Positions 35,560-45,603 of a DNA stretch of 48,258 bases are shown here, in pieces. Each line of letters opens with the position of its first letter. Position 1 is the stretch's first letter. Position numbers and translations under genes: made by a program. Origin of the DNA: Oceanospirillaceae bacterium (lineage in GTDB: Bacteria; Pseudomonadota; Gammaproteobacteria; Pseudomonadales; Balneatricaceae); NCBI GenBank assembly GCA_013215445.1, contig JABSRA010000033.1, positions 1-48,258 of the forward strand. Direction: 5' to 3'. The notes under the pieces are model-generated. The model worked only from the letters and a program-made list of their open reading frames with translations. It made no database searches and had not been told where the DNA came from.

Positions 35560-36585
35560 CTATTTCCAGCCCGCTTTGTCCATCAATTCTACCGCGGCGC
35601 GATTGTTTTCACCGAGTATATTTAAGGCAATAGGATCAGCGATATACGTGCCCCAACTCTGTAGAGCTGTGGATACTTTGGCATTTTTTAGCACCGGGAA
35701 TTCACTGTTAACGGCTGCATACCAAGCTTGTGATTCAGCCGATGTCATAAACTCGATCAGCTTAATGGCGTTTTCGCGGTGGCGAGCATATTTAGTTACC
35801 CCGGCGCCACTGATATTCATGTGTACCCCGCGGTCCTGTTGATTGGGCCAATATAGTCCAACTTTAGCGACCACCTGCTGATCGGCTTTATTTTCGCTGT
35901 TCATCAGCCGGCCAAAATAATAGGTATTAGCCAGCGTGATCTCGCAGACACCCGCGGCTACCGCTTTAAGCTGATCTGTATCACCACCGGCAGGAGGCTT
36001 GGCAAGATTGGTGATTAGGCCCTTAGCCCAGATTAGGGTTTGTTCGGCACCAATGTTTTCTATCATTGAGGCAACCAGTGATTGATTGTAAATATTGTTC
36101 GAGCTTCTGAGACAGATTTTCCCGCGCCATTGGTTGTTTGCCAAATCTTCATAGCTGCTTAATTGGGCGGGTTTTACTTTCGCCTTCGCATAGAAAATGG
36201 TGCGGGCCCGCTGTGACAGACCAAACCAGAGATTGTCAGCATCGCGCAAATGAGCGGGGATGTTTTGCTTTAAAATACTGCTGTTGATTGGCTGTAGAAT
36301 GCCCGCCTCTTTAGCGCGCTGCAAGCGCCCGGCATCGACAGTGATAAAAATATCAGCGGGGCTAGCCTTGCCTTCAATCTTAATGCGCTGTAATAAAGCA
36401 TCGGCTTTGCCGGTGATTAAATTAACGGTAATGCCCGTGCTCTGTTCAAATTTATCCAGTAGCGGCTTGATCAGTGCTGCTTTTCTGGCTGAATATACAT
36501 TGACTTCAGTAGCAGCTTGCACCGTCATAGAGGTTAGTAAAGCGAGGGTGGCTAAGCTGAGGGTTGTCTTGCTAAATAGTGGCAT
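35560..36585 (-). CDS. fbpA: Periplasmic ferric-iron-binding protein (FbpA/FutA family)
   Basis: Captures Fe3+ in the periplasm for the ABC importer. 341 residues with a Sec signal peptide (about 1-24, cleavage near VQA/ATE). Type II bacterial ferric-binding fold: NVYSARKAALIKPLLDKFE at the start of the mature part supplies the first Tyr and Arg; LANTYYFGRL carries the paired tyrosines that ligate iron in this family. GDTDQLKAVAAGVCEI is also typical. First gene of the fbpABC-rsmE unit; GAGAG lies 10 nt before the ATG. Confidence 0.92.
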   Translation of the reverse strand: MPLFSKTTLSLATLALLTSMTVQAATEVNVYSARKAALIKPLLDKFEQSTGITVNLITGKADALLQRIKIEGKASPADIFITVDAGRLQRAKEAGILQPINSSILKQNIPAHLRDADNLWFGLSQRARTIFYAKAKVKPAQLSSYEDLANNQWRGKICLRSSNNIYNQSLVASMIENIGAEQTLIWAKGLITNLAKPPAGGDTDQLKAVAAGVCEITLANTYYFGRLMNSENKADQQVVAKVGLYWPNQQDRGVHMNISGAGVTKYARHRENAIKLIEFMTSAESQAWYAAVNSEFPVLKNAKVSTALQSWGTYIADPIALNILGENNRAAVELMDKAGWK

Positions 36586-36627
36586 AATGAATGAACTCTC
36601 ATAAGTGATAACAACAGAAGTTGCTGT

Positions 36628-36656
36628 ATTATAAATGATTAGTGTTTTTATTTACA
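36628..36656 (-). promoter_or_regulatory. Possible promoter of the iron importer
   Basis: On the minus strand TATAAT (36633-36628) lies 43 nt before the fbpA ATG, with TGTAAA 17 bp upstream as a weak -35. The -35 falls inside the 3' end of the preceding hydroxylase gene. An AT-rich AATCATTTATAAT segment loosely resembles a Fur site but is not convincing. Confidence 0.35.
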
Positions 36657-37645
36657 TCTTTGATTTTAATCTTTCTGGCGAATAAGCGGTATTTATACAG
36701 CCGCGATTTAAGGATCTTAAAACTATTGGCGAATGCGCTTAAGTAGAGTGCGCGCAAGCTCTGTTCGCCCTCTTTTTGATCGCGCGCAATGCCGTATTGA
36801 ATCGTTGTTCCCGCTTCACTCAAGTGCAAAGTATTAAATAATCGATCCCAAACTGCCAAGATAGCACCGTAATTTTTATCGAAGTGCCTCGGCGCCGTCG
36901 AGTGGTGAATATGATGTTGGGCGGGGGAGATGAGTATTTTCTCTAGCCATGGATAGTAGTGAATCGAAATATGACTATGACGTAAGTTGGCACCCGCTAG
37001 ATTAAACATAAATAGTATTATATTGACATTGAGCACGGTAAATAAATCGACTTTATCGTCGAAGCAAAAAACAAAGATACCGATACTAATTCCCTGCACT
37101 AATGCACTGCGAATAGCAAAGAGCATGCCCTCAACCGGATGAGTACGCAGTACAGTGAGCGGCGTTAGACTAGTAGCGCTGTGATGGGTTTTATGGAATT
37201 CCCACAGCCAGGGGATTTCATGCATTATCTTATGGGTATAGAAGCGGGCAAAATCATCGAAAATAAAAATAAATAACGTAAACCCCATCACGATCAACCA
37301 TTCAGGCAGCTCAGTCTCAATATTTCGATGGCCTAAACTCAAGTGCATGGTTTCGAAAATGAGTGTCGCTACTGTCAGCTTTCCCAGTAAAAAGGGATTG
37401 AAAAGCAGATAAATGGCTTTGTTGATCAGAATAAGTTGGTAGTCGGCGCGAGCGGATTTAGATAGCCAATGCGGTAGGCCAAGTGCAGTTTTAACGGTGG
37501 TTTTTAAGGTGCCGGTGCGAGTCTTTAGTGAGAATAGAGCCGCAATAAAGCTGGCGGACAGTAGATAGCCCCAAAAAAGTCGCTGCTGAGAGTTGCTGAA
37601 CAGAGCGCTGATATCATTCCAGTACTGGGTTAAAAATTGTTCCAT
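36629..37645 (-). CDS. Sterol desaturase / fatty acid hydroxylase superfamily membrane protein
   Basis: Non-haem di-iron membrane oxygenase of the fatty acid hydroxylase superfamily; the substrate is not predictable. 338 residues, about five hydrophobic segments. The histidine clusters that bind the two irons are present: HKIMHE (HxxxH), HKTHHS (HxxHH), HSHISIH, and QHHIHHS followed by HFDKNYG. The C-terminal 40 residues are basic. It lies between the DUF4856 gene and the iron importer on the same strand, 80 bp downstream of the former with a terminator in between; being iron-dependent it could share iron-responsive expression, which is inference. Confidence 0.88.
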   Translation of the reverse strand: MEQFLTQYWNDISALFSNSQQRLFWGYLLSASFIAALFSLKTRTGTLKTTVKTALGLPHWLSKSARADYQLILINKAIYLLFNPFLLGKLTVATLIFETMHLSLGHRNIETELPEWLIVMGFTLFIFIFDDFARFYTHKIMHEIPWLWEFHKTHHSATSLTPLTVLRTHPVEGMLFAIRSALVQGISIGIFVFCFDDKVDLFTVLNVNIILFMFNLAGANLRHSHISIHYYPWLEKILISPAQHHIHHSTAPRHFDKNYGAILAVWDRLFNTLHLSEAGTTIQYGIARDQKEGEQSLRALYLSAFANSFKILKSRLYKYRLFARKIKIKDVNKNTNHL

Positions 37646-37661
37646 AAGGTGATAAATGTCA

Positions 37662-37697
37662 GGTTAAAAAATTAGACGGCGCATGCCGCCTAATTTT
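37662..37697 (-). terminator. Terminator after the DUF4856 gene
   Basis: On the minus strand AAAATTAG-x-CGGC pairs through a four-base loop with GCCG-x-CTAATTTT (one internal mismatch) and runs into TTTTTT. Strong signal 30-60 nt past the DUF4856 stop and 17 bp before the hydroxylase start. Confidence 0.82.
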
Positions 37698-37725
37698 ATT
37701 GATGATAGATAGTATTATTTATCTA

Positions 37726-39135
37726 TTAATCGTTTTCAGTACTTTTACCCGTTCCCAACTTTGCCGCGAGTGCAGAGAGGTTTTCTAGCTTGTCATTCAA
37801 GCGCGCTTTAAGGGGATACTTATCGGATAACAATTTTTGAACTTTAAGCATGTGCAGCGCAAATTCATTCAGAGAAATAGAACTCTCCTGCTGATAGTTG
37901 CCCTTCGCGTCAATACCAGTCACTTGCGTATTGCCGAGTAGCACTGGGCTGTAGCCGATTAGACGGTTGAGAGAAACAGCGAAACCACCGAGGTCTTTGC
38001 CACCGGTCTGTAGCGCCATAGAGAAACCTTTAAGCTCGCCCCAGTGATGGATGTATTTCTTGAACGCCGCTTTCACGTCTTCGTTCTTCTCCACACCAGC
38101 CTGTAGCTTTAGGGCATCACCGTATACGCTACCTGCATATTTGAATGCAGCCTCGGCGATGACTAATTCCCAGTTGGTCTTGATGACATCGGCGAAAGCG
38201 CTCAAATCACTGCGCTGTGCAGCCGATAATTTTTCACCTTTAGCATCGGTGATCAATTGGCGTCCATCGATGAATGCCTTAGTGATTACATTCAGGTAGT
38301 TTGACTTGCCGGCTTTATCAGCGCCTGCTGCATAGTATGCGTGCGCGTAAAGCATCTCAGTATCGAGATCAATTTTACCGTTGCCGTTTAAATCCGCTGT
38401 TGCAAAGATCTCTTTTTTGCCTTTGGCAATCGCGTAAGCTTCCTTCGCATCAAGACCTGCTGCGTTAATTGGCGCACCGAAGTAACCAAAAGCTTCATCC
38501 CAAACGTGCTCTTTACCGGTGTAAGCCGCGCCATCTTTGTACGGCTTATCATTTGGTTTAACATCAGCGGCGAGTTTTTCATCTAAGTAGTTATCGACAG
38601 CCTGATTGTAGAAAATCGCACCCATGGCAAACTTAGAAATAAGCTGTGGGTAATCCATACCGTTGCTATAATCAAAACCTGCATCAGCGCTAGCGGCTTT
38701 TTCTATTAGGAATTCAAGTACTTCAACACCAGTTTTCTTTCCAGGCCAGCCGGCAATAACGCCTTTGTATGTTTTGCCTGCAAGGTTTTTACCCTTTGAA
38801 AGCTCATCAACTTTGCTTTGAGCAAGCACAAAACCTTCCTGGCTAACTGGGGCGAGAATGGCGCGACCTTCATCTTTACCTGAGAAGTACGCTTGCATTT
38901 GAGCCAGCAGTTCTGGGTTGGCGGCTCCGTTACCGGTTTTTGACAGTTTCATTAAAGAAGTATGTAGTACCTGACGTGCAATTTGTCCGCCATAGGAGAT
39001 AGAGCTGGTTTTGTCACCCTGGTAATCTTTAACGGTTACCGGGAAGTCTGCATAATTTGTCGCGGCAGTTGCCGTCAGTGCCGCTGTCGATAAGGTGGCA
39101 ATTGCTATCGCAGAAAATAACCTAGTAAGTTTCAC
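37726..39135 (-). CDS. Secreted DUF4856 domain protein
   Basis: 469 residues with a Sec signal peptide (about 1-24, cleavage near TATA/ATN), so periplasmic or exported. The mature protein matches my recollection of DUF4856, including EHVWDEAFGYFGAPI; members are often found with imelysin-type iron-regulated proteins, but no biochemical function is established. A DLNGNGKIDLD segment (about 247-257) resembles an EF-hand/dockerin calcium loop, although the twelfth position is Thr. Start is GTG with AAGGA upstream. The region upstream holds a Fur-like palindrome and the gene ends at a strong terminator, so it is a separate unit, probably iron-controlled. Confidence 0.8.
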   Translation of the reverse strand: MKLTRLFSAIAIATLSTAALTATAATNYADFPVTVKDYQGDKTSSISYGGQIARQVLHTSLMKLSKTGNGAANPELLAQMQAYFSGKDEGRAILAPVSQEGFVLAQSKVDELSKGKNLAGKTYKGVIAGWPGKKTGVEVLEFLIEKAASADAGFDYSNGMDYPQLISKFAMGAIFYNQAVDNYLDEKLAADVKPNDKPYKDGAAYTGKEHVWDEAFGYFGAPINAAGLDAKEAYAIAKGKKEIFATADLNGNGKIDLDTEMLYAHAYYAAGADKAGKSNYLNVITKAFIDGRQLITDAKGEKLSAAQRSDLSAFADVIKTNWELVIAEAAFKYAGSVYGDALKLQAGVEKNEDVKAAFKKYIHHWGELKGFSMALQTGGKDLGGFAVSLNRLIGYSPVLLGNTQVTGIDAKGNYQQESSISLNEFALHMLKVQKLLSDKYPLKARLNDKLENLSALAAKLGTGKSTEND

Positions 39136-39412
39136 AGTAATTAATCCTTTTAGTTGAGTGCTTGGTAGACAGTCGAATTAGCTTATTCTCACTCCATGTC
39201 GTTTGAAGACAGCCTATAGCTAATAGTTTTTTGATTGCCCGTTAAATAATCTGCCTAAATCTATAGTAATGAAGATGCGTTTGCAAATAATAACTATTCT
39301 TATTATCTTTTTGTTTGGCAGTTACTTGGTTAAATTGAAGTAGTGCAGTAGGAGGGCGACAATCTAAGAGGTGGGCTTTAAGCAGTGACAGCAGCTGTCG
39401 GCCGAAAGGACG
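39136..39412. other. Intergenic region upstream of the DUF4856 gene
   Basis: No reading frame of note. It holds the leader and presumed promoter of the DUF4856 gene, including the ATAATAA/TTATTAT palindrome annotated separately. Confidence 0.5.
39287..39306. promoter_or_regulatory. Fur-like AT-rich palindrome
   Basis: Perfect inverted repeat ATAATAA-6-TTATTAT; read on the minus strand the region is GATAATAAGAATAGTTATTAT, resembling the GATAAT-hexamer structure of Fur boxes. It sits about 150 bp upstream of the DUF4856 start. Iron-related neighbours make Fur the best guess; other AT-rich-site regulators are possible. Confidence 0.45.
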
Positions 39413-39447
39413 TAAAAAAAGCCCCTATTGCTGTGCAATAGGGGCTT
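39413..39447 (-). terminator. Terminator of the importer operon
   Basis: Perfect 13-bp inverted repeat (AAGCCCCTATTGC with GCAATAGGGGCTT, three-base loop) and, on the minus strand, a run of seven T. It lies 17 bp after the substrate-binding-protein stop and ends the six-gene ABC operon. Confidence 0.93.
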
Positions 39448-39463
39448 GTGGTTTAGCTATTAG

Positions 39464-41194
39464 TTATTTAGCTGCTTGCTCCCAGCTTTTTAGTAGCTCG
39501 TCGTAATTAATGGTCACGCCCTGAGGCTTCTCATTAGCTAACTTAGGCTTAGGAGAGCCAGGTTGGCTCAACCAGTACTCTGGATCTTTTTCTGGATTGA
39601 GTTTAGGTCCACATTCGCCCTGTACATTAGCACGCTCGATACGCGCCATGACTTTGTCTTGCGCCTTAGCCAGTCCGTCGAGTGCTTCTTGTGGTGTTTT
39701 CTCGCCACTGGAAGCCTCTGCAACATACTGCCACCAAAGTTGTGCCAGTTTTGGATAATCTGGGACATTGGTGCCGGTAGGAGTCCACTGGACACGCGCG
39801 GGACTGCGATAAAATTCTACCAAACCACCGAGCATTGGTGCCGCTTCAGTCATTTCTGGTGAGTTAATATCAGAGTTACGTATTGGTGTTAAGCCCACTA
39901 AGGTTTTCTTTAGAGAGACTGTTTTAGACACGGTAAACTGCGCGTATAACCAAGCGGCAAGACGCTGCTTTTGTGGCGTAGATTTAAGGAAAGTCCAAGA
40001 GCCTACGTCTTGATAACCTAGTTTCATACCCTCTTCCCAGTATGGGCCTTTAGGGCTAGGTGCCATGCGCCATTTAGGTGTGCCATCTTCGTTGACTACG
40101 GCTAATCCCGGCTTGTTCATGCTGGCGGTAAAAGCGGTGTACCAGAAAATTTGCTGGGCAATATGCCCTTGAGCAGGGACCGGTCCAGATTCACCAAAGG
40201 TCATGCCCTGCGCTTCTGGTGGAGCATATTGACGCATCCAATCGACATACTTGGTGGTGGCAAAAACGGCAGCTGGGCCGTTGGTGGCTCCGCCACGCGA
40301 TACGCTAGAGCCGACCGGGCTACAACCATTGACGCGGATTCCCCATTCGTCAACCGGTAGACCGTTTGGCAGGCCCTTATCGCCAGCACCGGCCATAGAG
40401 AACCAAGCATCGGTGAAGCGCCATCCTAGAGAAGGATCTTTTTTACCGTAGTCCATGTGTCCGTAAACACGCGTTCCGTCGATGTTTTTCACATCTTCAG
40501 AGAAGAACTTGGCGATGTCTTCATAAGCCGACCAGTTGACCGGTACGCCTAGTTCATAGCCGTAAATGTCTTTGAATTTAGCCTTTAGATCTGCACGGGC
40601 AAACCAGTCAGCACGGAACCAATAGAGGTTGGCGAACTGTTGGTCGGGCAGTTGATAGAGTTTTCCATCGGGCCCCGTGGTGAATTCTAAACCGATAAAG
40701 TCATTGAGGTCTAAGGTCGGTAAAGTATATTCTTTACCGTCGCCAGCCATCATGTCCGAGATTGCCACAACTTTTCCGTAGCGAAAGTGTGTACCGATCA
40801 AGTCCGAGTCATTGACATAAGCATCGTAGATGTTTTTACCCGACTGCATTTGTGTCTGCAGTTTTTCAATCACATCACCCTCTTGAATCAAGTCGTGATT
40901 GACCTTGATGCCAGTGATTTCAGTGAAAGCTTTGGCTAGTACCTTTGACTCATACTCGTGGGTAGCTATCGTCTCAGATGCTACGGTAATTTCCATGCCC
41001 TCGAAATCCTTGGCGGCATTGATGAACCACTGCATTTCTTTGAGCTGCTCACTTTCGTTCAACGTGGAAGCGGTAAATTCAGTGGATACCCACCTTTTTG
41101 CCGCTGCCATATCAGCTTGTACTTGCATACCAACGGTTGTCAGTGCAATGACGGCTGCGAGTGTTAATAAGCGTGGAGATTTGTTAATTATCAT
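39464..41194 (-). CDS. glpV: GlpV-like ABC transporter substrate-binding protein
   Basis: Periplasmic solute receptor of a CUT1-type importer. 576 residues, larger than typical sugar-binding proteins and matching the GlpV class of the Rhizobium leguminosarum glycerol transporter. Signal peptide about 1-27 (cleavage near VQA/DMA). Extracellular solute-binding family 1 features include YESKVLAKAFTEITGIKV and YQLPDQQFANLYWFRADWF. I start at ATG 41194 with GAGG seven bases upstream; the frame is open four codons further to a TTG. It is last in the operon, 176 bp from the preceding gene across two stem-loops. Glycerol is the family-based guess for substrate. Confidence 0.85.
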   Translation of the reverse strand: MIINKSPRLLTLAAVIALTTVGMQVQADMAAAKRWVSTEFTASTLNESEQLKEMQWFINAAKDFEGMEITVASETIATHEYESKVLAKAFTEITGIKVNHDLIQEGDVIEKLQTQMQSGKNIYDAYVNDSDLIGTHFRYGKVVAISDMMAGDGKEYTLPTLDLNDFIGLEFTTGPDGKLYQLPDQQFANLYWFRADWFARADLKAKFKDIYGYELGVPVNWSAYEDIAKFFSEDVKNIDGTRVYGHMDYGKKDPSLGWRFTDAWFSMAGAGDKGLPNGLPVDEWGIRVNGCSPVGSSVSRGGATNGPAAVFATTKYVDWMRQYAPPEAQGMTFGESGPVPAQGHIAQQIFWYTAFTASMNKPGLAVVNEDGTPKWRMAPSPKGPYWEEGMKLGYQDVGSWTFLKSTPQKQRLAAWLYAQFTVSKTVSLKKTLVGLTPIRNSDINSPEMTEAAPMLGGLVEFYRSPARVQWTPTGTNVPDYPKLAQLWWQYVAEASSGEKTPQEALDGLAKAQDKVMARIERANVQGECGPKLNPEKDPEYWLSQPGSPKPKLANEKPQGVTINYDELLKSWEQAAK

Positions 41195-41225
41195 TTTTAA
41201 CCTCAATCACATATTGTTAAAGCGA

Positions 41226-41307
41226 CCAACAGTTTTAATACTGTTGGAGCGCCAGTCCCAGCGACTAATAAATTAGCCGCGATTTCTATCAATTGGCCTT
41301 GACCAAT
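41226..41307 (-). promoter_or_regulatory. Two stem-loops between glpU and glpV
   Basis: CCAACAG/CTGTTGG (41226-41232 with 41241-41247) and ATTGG/CCAAT (41292-41296 with 41303-41307). Neither is followed by a T run. They sit in the only long gap of the operon, just upstream of the binding-protein gene, and could stabilise its transcript 5' end after processing. Confidence 0.4.
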
Positions 41308-41370
41308 CAATTCCTCGGTCCGATTTTTAATGCTGGCCTTTTAAGAGCAACACTAAAAACCGGGTGTTAA

Positions 41371-41643
41371 TTAACCCCAGCGCATCACTGAAATTAACCA
41401 AGCTATTGACAACAGCAGTGCCAGCCAAATGCTTATGGTGGTAAATCCCACTATATACAAATGGAAGAAAGCACTACTGAGTAAACCAATAAATAACCGG
41501 TCTCCACGGGTGGTGGAAATAGGTAAAAACCCTTTGCGGTCAATGCAGGGAGATCTAATCTCCCAAACGGTCATGCCTACCAAGATAGAGGCAATGACGA
41601 TGAAAAAAACGGCGGTAGGTAGTGTCCAAGCCATCCAACTCAT
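41371..41643 (-). CDS. glpU: DUF2160 small membrane protein (GlpU-like)
   Basis: 90 residues with about three hydrophobic segments (10-27, 48-68, 70-86) and the conserved-looking WEIRSPCIDRKGFLPISTTRGDRLFIGLL stretch. DUF2160 proteins accompany GlpSTPQ-V type importers and are required with them in Rhizobium, but their role (accessory subunit or substrate handling) is unknown. RBS AAGGA upstream; 15 bp downstream of the second permease gene. Confidence 0.82.
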   Translation of the reverse strand: MSWMAWTLPTAVFFIVIASILVGMTVWEIRSPCIDRKGFLPISTTRGDRLFIGLLSSAFFHLYIVGFTTISIWLALLLSIAWLISVMRWG

Positions 41644-41658
41644 AATATTTTCCTTATT

Positions 41659-42459
41659 TTATACTCGGCCTAGGGCAAAGCCTTTAGCGACATGGTTGCG
41701 GACAAAATAGATGACCAGTATGCCCGGGATAATAGTCAGTACCCCGGCGGCGGAGAGCACGCCCCAATCTATGCCATCGGCGCCAATGGTACGGGTCATT
41801 ATCGCGGCGATCGGTTTGGCGTTGACCGAGGTCAAAGTACGGGCTAGCAATAACTCGACCCAGGAGAACATGAAGCTAAAAAACACTGTTACGCCGATGC
41901 CGGAGCTAATCAGCGGCAGGAATATGCGGATAAAGAACCGGGGAAAACTGTAGCCGTCAATATAGGCTGTTTCATCAATCTCTCTGGGGACTGAAGACAT
42001 AAACCCCTCGAGAATCCACACGGCTAAAGGTACGCTAAACAAACAGTGGGCAAGTGCTACCGCGATATGCGTATCGAACAGGCCTATCGATGAGTAAAGC
42101 TGAAAAAACGGCAGTAGAAATACCGCTGGTGGTGCCATCCGATTGGTCAATAACCAGAAAAACAAATGTTTGTCACCGATGAATTTATAGCGACTAAATG
42201 CGTAGGCGGCGGGTAGCGCTACCAACAGGGTGATGATTGAATTTAACACCACGTAAGTAATGGAGTTGAAGTAGCCATTGTACCAACTGGGGTCGGTAAA
42301 AATGACCTGGTAGTTGGCAAAGGTGAACTGCTGTGGCCACAAGCTAAAAGTGCCGAGAATTTCCTCATTACTTTTAAAGGACATATTAATTAGCCAGTAA
42401 ACCGGCAGTAGTACAAAAATGCTGTAGGCCGTGATACCGATATTTTTTTTACGACTCAT
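41659..42459 (-). CDS. glpQ: ABC transporter permease (GlpQ-like, MalG family)
   Basis: Second membrane subunit of the importer. 266 residues, six membrane segments, binding-protein-dependent transport fold. The EAA-type ATPase-contact loop reads about EIDETAYIDGYSFPRFFIRIFLPLISSG. A MalG-type partner of the permease upstream. AGGGGG lies seven bases before the ATG. Spacing of 11 bp after the previous gene indicates co-transcription. Confidence 0.9.
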   Translation of the reverse strand: MSRKKNIGITAYSIFVLLPVYWLINMSFKSNEEILGTFSLWPQQFTFANYQVIFTDPSWYNGYFNSITYVVLNSIITLLVALPAAYAFSRYKFIGDKHLFFWLLTNRMAPPAVFLLPFFQLYSSIGLFDTHIAVALAHCLFSVPLAVWILEGFMSSVPREIDETAYIDGYSFPRFFIRIFLPLISSGIGVTVFFSFMFSWVELLLARTLTSVNAKPIAAIMTRTIGADGIDWGVLSAAGVLTIIPGILVIYFVRNHVAKGFALGRV

Positions 42460-42470
42460 GATCAGACCCC

Positions 42471-43336
<866 letters not shown>

Positions 43337-43340
<4 letters not shown>

Positions 43341-44449
43341 GACTTGTCTCCTGTCTCGTCGGTGACGATTAAGTAGTCATCCGCATAAAATTTTAGCCAT
43401 TGACTGGGGAAATTGAGATAGGCGTTTTGCTCGGGGACTTGTTGTTCTTCATCGAGGCGCACCTTGATACTGTGTTCACCCAGCATTACAGTCACTATTT
43501 TGTAAGTGCCTAAATCTTCCGTGTGGACTAAGGTACAGGGCATGGATTCATCATTGCTCTGGCTGGATAACTGGACAAATTCAGGGCGGATACCCAATTT
43601 TAGCGATGCGTTACCGGCACTCTTGAGCAAGCGTCGTTGCTGGTCATTGAGGCATACAGTGATCTCGCCCATTTTCGCACCCTCTGCGGTGACTTCAATC
43701 TCGAGGAGGTTCATGCCTGGGCTGCCAATAAAATAACCGACAAAAGTATGATTGGGGTTTTCGAACAGCTCTCGAGGGGTGCCAAATTGCACAATTTTTC
43801 CCTCGTACATCAGTGCGATCTTATCGGCGAAGGTGGATGCCTCCAATTGGTCGTGGGTGACATACACCATGGTGAGGTTGTAGCGCTCGTGAATTTGCTT
43901 GAGTTTACGGCGCAATTTCCACTTTAAATTAGGGTCAATAACTGTCAGTGGTTCATCAAATAATATCGCAGAGACGTCGTCGCGCACTAGTCCGCGGCCC
44001 ATGGATATTTTCTGTTTTTGATCGGCACTCAAGTTATTGGCTTTTTGCTGGAGGATGCTGTTGAGCTCTAAAATATCTGCAACGGCACGTACTTTTTCGT
44101 CAACCTCAGACTCGATTACTTTCATGTTGCGCAACGGGAAGGCCAAGTTGTCGTAGACCGTCATCGAATCGTAGATCACCGGGAACTGGAAGACCTGGGC
44201 GATGTTGCGATCTTGAGGCGATATATCATTCATCACCACACCGTCAAACAGCACACTGCCGTGAGAGGGTTTGACCAGGCCTGAAATAATGTTTAGCAAA
44301 GTACTCTTGCCACAGCCGGAGGGGCCGAGCAAGGCGTAGGCTCCACCCTGCTCCCAGACGTGATTCATCTGGTGAATCGCATAATCTGTGGTGTGTTCAG
44401 GATCAGCTGCATAACTATGCGCTAAGTCTTTTAATTGAATTTCAGCCAT
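43337..44449 (-). CDS. glpT: ABC transporter ATPase 2 (GlpT-like), degenerate signature motif
   Basis: 370 residues, MalK/UgpC-type with a C-terminal TOBE regulatory domain. Walker A LLGPSGCGKSTLL (about 41-53), Q-loop VFQFPVIYDSMTV, Walker B AILFDEPLTVID and H-loop VYVTHDQLEA are canonical. The ABC signature is not: LSADQKQKISMGR replaces LSGGQQQR (about 139-151), losing both glycines. The preceding ATPase has the opposite defect (good signature, no switch histidine), so the pair should form a heterodimer with one normal and one degenerate ATP site. One base separates the two genes. Confidence 0.9.
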
Positions 44450-44450
44450 G

Positions 44451-45548
44451 TTACTTGGCTCCTTTAGCTCTGACGGGGTAGGGAGCTTTGATCACAGTCC
44501 CATCGGCGTCGAACAAAAATAGTTTTTGTGGTGGCAGGTATATTTTAACCGGGGTATTGGTGCGATAGTCGTGTACCCCCGATAACTGTAATACCAGCTG
44601 AAAGTGTTGATTGGCCACATGCAAGAAGGTTTCAGAGGCGCTAATTTCAGCGACTTCTACCTGTACTGCCAACTCAATATCATCATCGTTTTTTGGCACT
44701 AAACTCATGTGCGAGGGGCGAATGCCGAAGCGGTATGCGCCCACTGGAATATCTTTAAAGTGACCGGCCACTGGGAAGCTAGCGTATTCATCGAAAGTAA
44801 CTTCCTGCTCGCTAATGGTGCCGGGCAAGATATTAATCGGCGGCTCGCTGTATAAATCTGCTGCATCTAAGTTGATCGGGTGTCGGTACTGCTCAATGGC
44901 CGGGCCTGTTTGCAGAACTCGCCCCTGATGTAAGAGAGTGGTTGTGCCTCCCAGAGCCAGCGCTTCATTAGGCTCAGTGGTGGCATAGATGGCGATACTG
45001 TTACGCAGTTTAAACAGCTCTCTGAGCTCTTGGCGCAGCTCCTCACGAAGTTTGTAATCCAAATTAACCAGTGGTTCATCAAAGAGTAAAATAGTGGCAT
45101 CTTTAACCAGCGCACGCGCCATCGCAGTACGCTGCTGTTGGCCGCCGGATAATTCGAGTGGATAACGAGTTAAAAAGGACTCGATCCGCAACATCTCCGC
45201 TGTCTCTTGCACCCGCTTTTTAATTTCAGCAGGCTTGGTGCCTGCCAATAAAAGAGGAGAGGCAATATTGTCATACACCGTCATATTGGGGTAATTAATG
45301 AATTGCTGATAGACCATGGATATATTACGTTTTTGCACGCTTTGTTTAGTGACATCCACCCCATCGACAAGCACTCTGCCTGAATTTACTTTATCCAGGC
45401 CCGCGATCACTCGCATTAATGAGGTTTTACCGGCGAGTGTTCTTCCGAGTAGCACGTTAAAAGATCCGGGCTCAAACGAGAGGTTAATATCTTTAAGGTA
45501 AGCTGTGTTGTCGACGGATCTGTTGACCTTTTCTAAAACCAGAGACAT
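44451..45548 (-). CDS. glpS: ABC transporter ATPase 1 (GlpS-like), lacks switch histidine
   Basis: 365 residues, first gene of the importer operon. Walker A is present in variant form (GRTLAGKTSLM, G35 and K41), Q-loop YQQFINYPNMTV, intact signature LSGGQQQRTAMARAL (about 131-145) and Walker B ILLFDEPLVNLD. The H-loop position reads YATTEPNEAL (about 187-196) instead of xxTHDQxEA, so the catalytic switch histidine is missing. TOBE-like C-terminal domain. A strong AAGGAG ribosome site, with a sigma-54-type promoter about 55 bp upstream of the start. Confidence 0.9.
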   Translation of the reverse strand: MSLVLEKVNRSVDNTAYLKDINLSFEPGSFNVLLGRTLAGKTSLMRVIAGLDKVNSGRVLVDGVDVTKQSVQKRNISMVYQQFINYPNMTVYDNIASPLLLAGTKPAEIKKRVQETAEMLRIESFLTRYPLELSGGQQQRTAMARALVKDATILLFDEPLVNLDYKLREELRQELRELFKLRNSIAIYATTEPNEALALGGTTTLLHQGRVLQTGPAIEQYRHPINLDAADLYSEPPINILPGTISEQEVTFDEYASFPVAGHFKDIPVGAYRFGIRPSHMSLVPKNDDDIELAVQVEVAEISASETFLHVANQHFQLVLQLSGVHDYRTNTPVKIYLPPQKLFLFDADGTVIKAPYPVRAKGAK

Positions 45549-45603
45549 ATTGATTCCTGCTCCTTTTTATTAGTGTTCGTTTATTCTGCAGTCTTTTGTA
45601 TAA

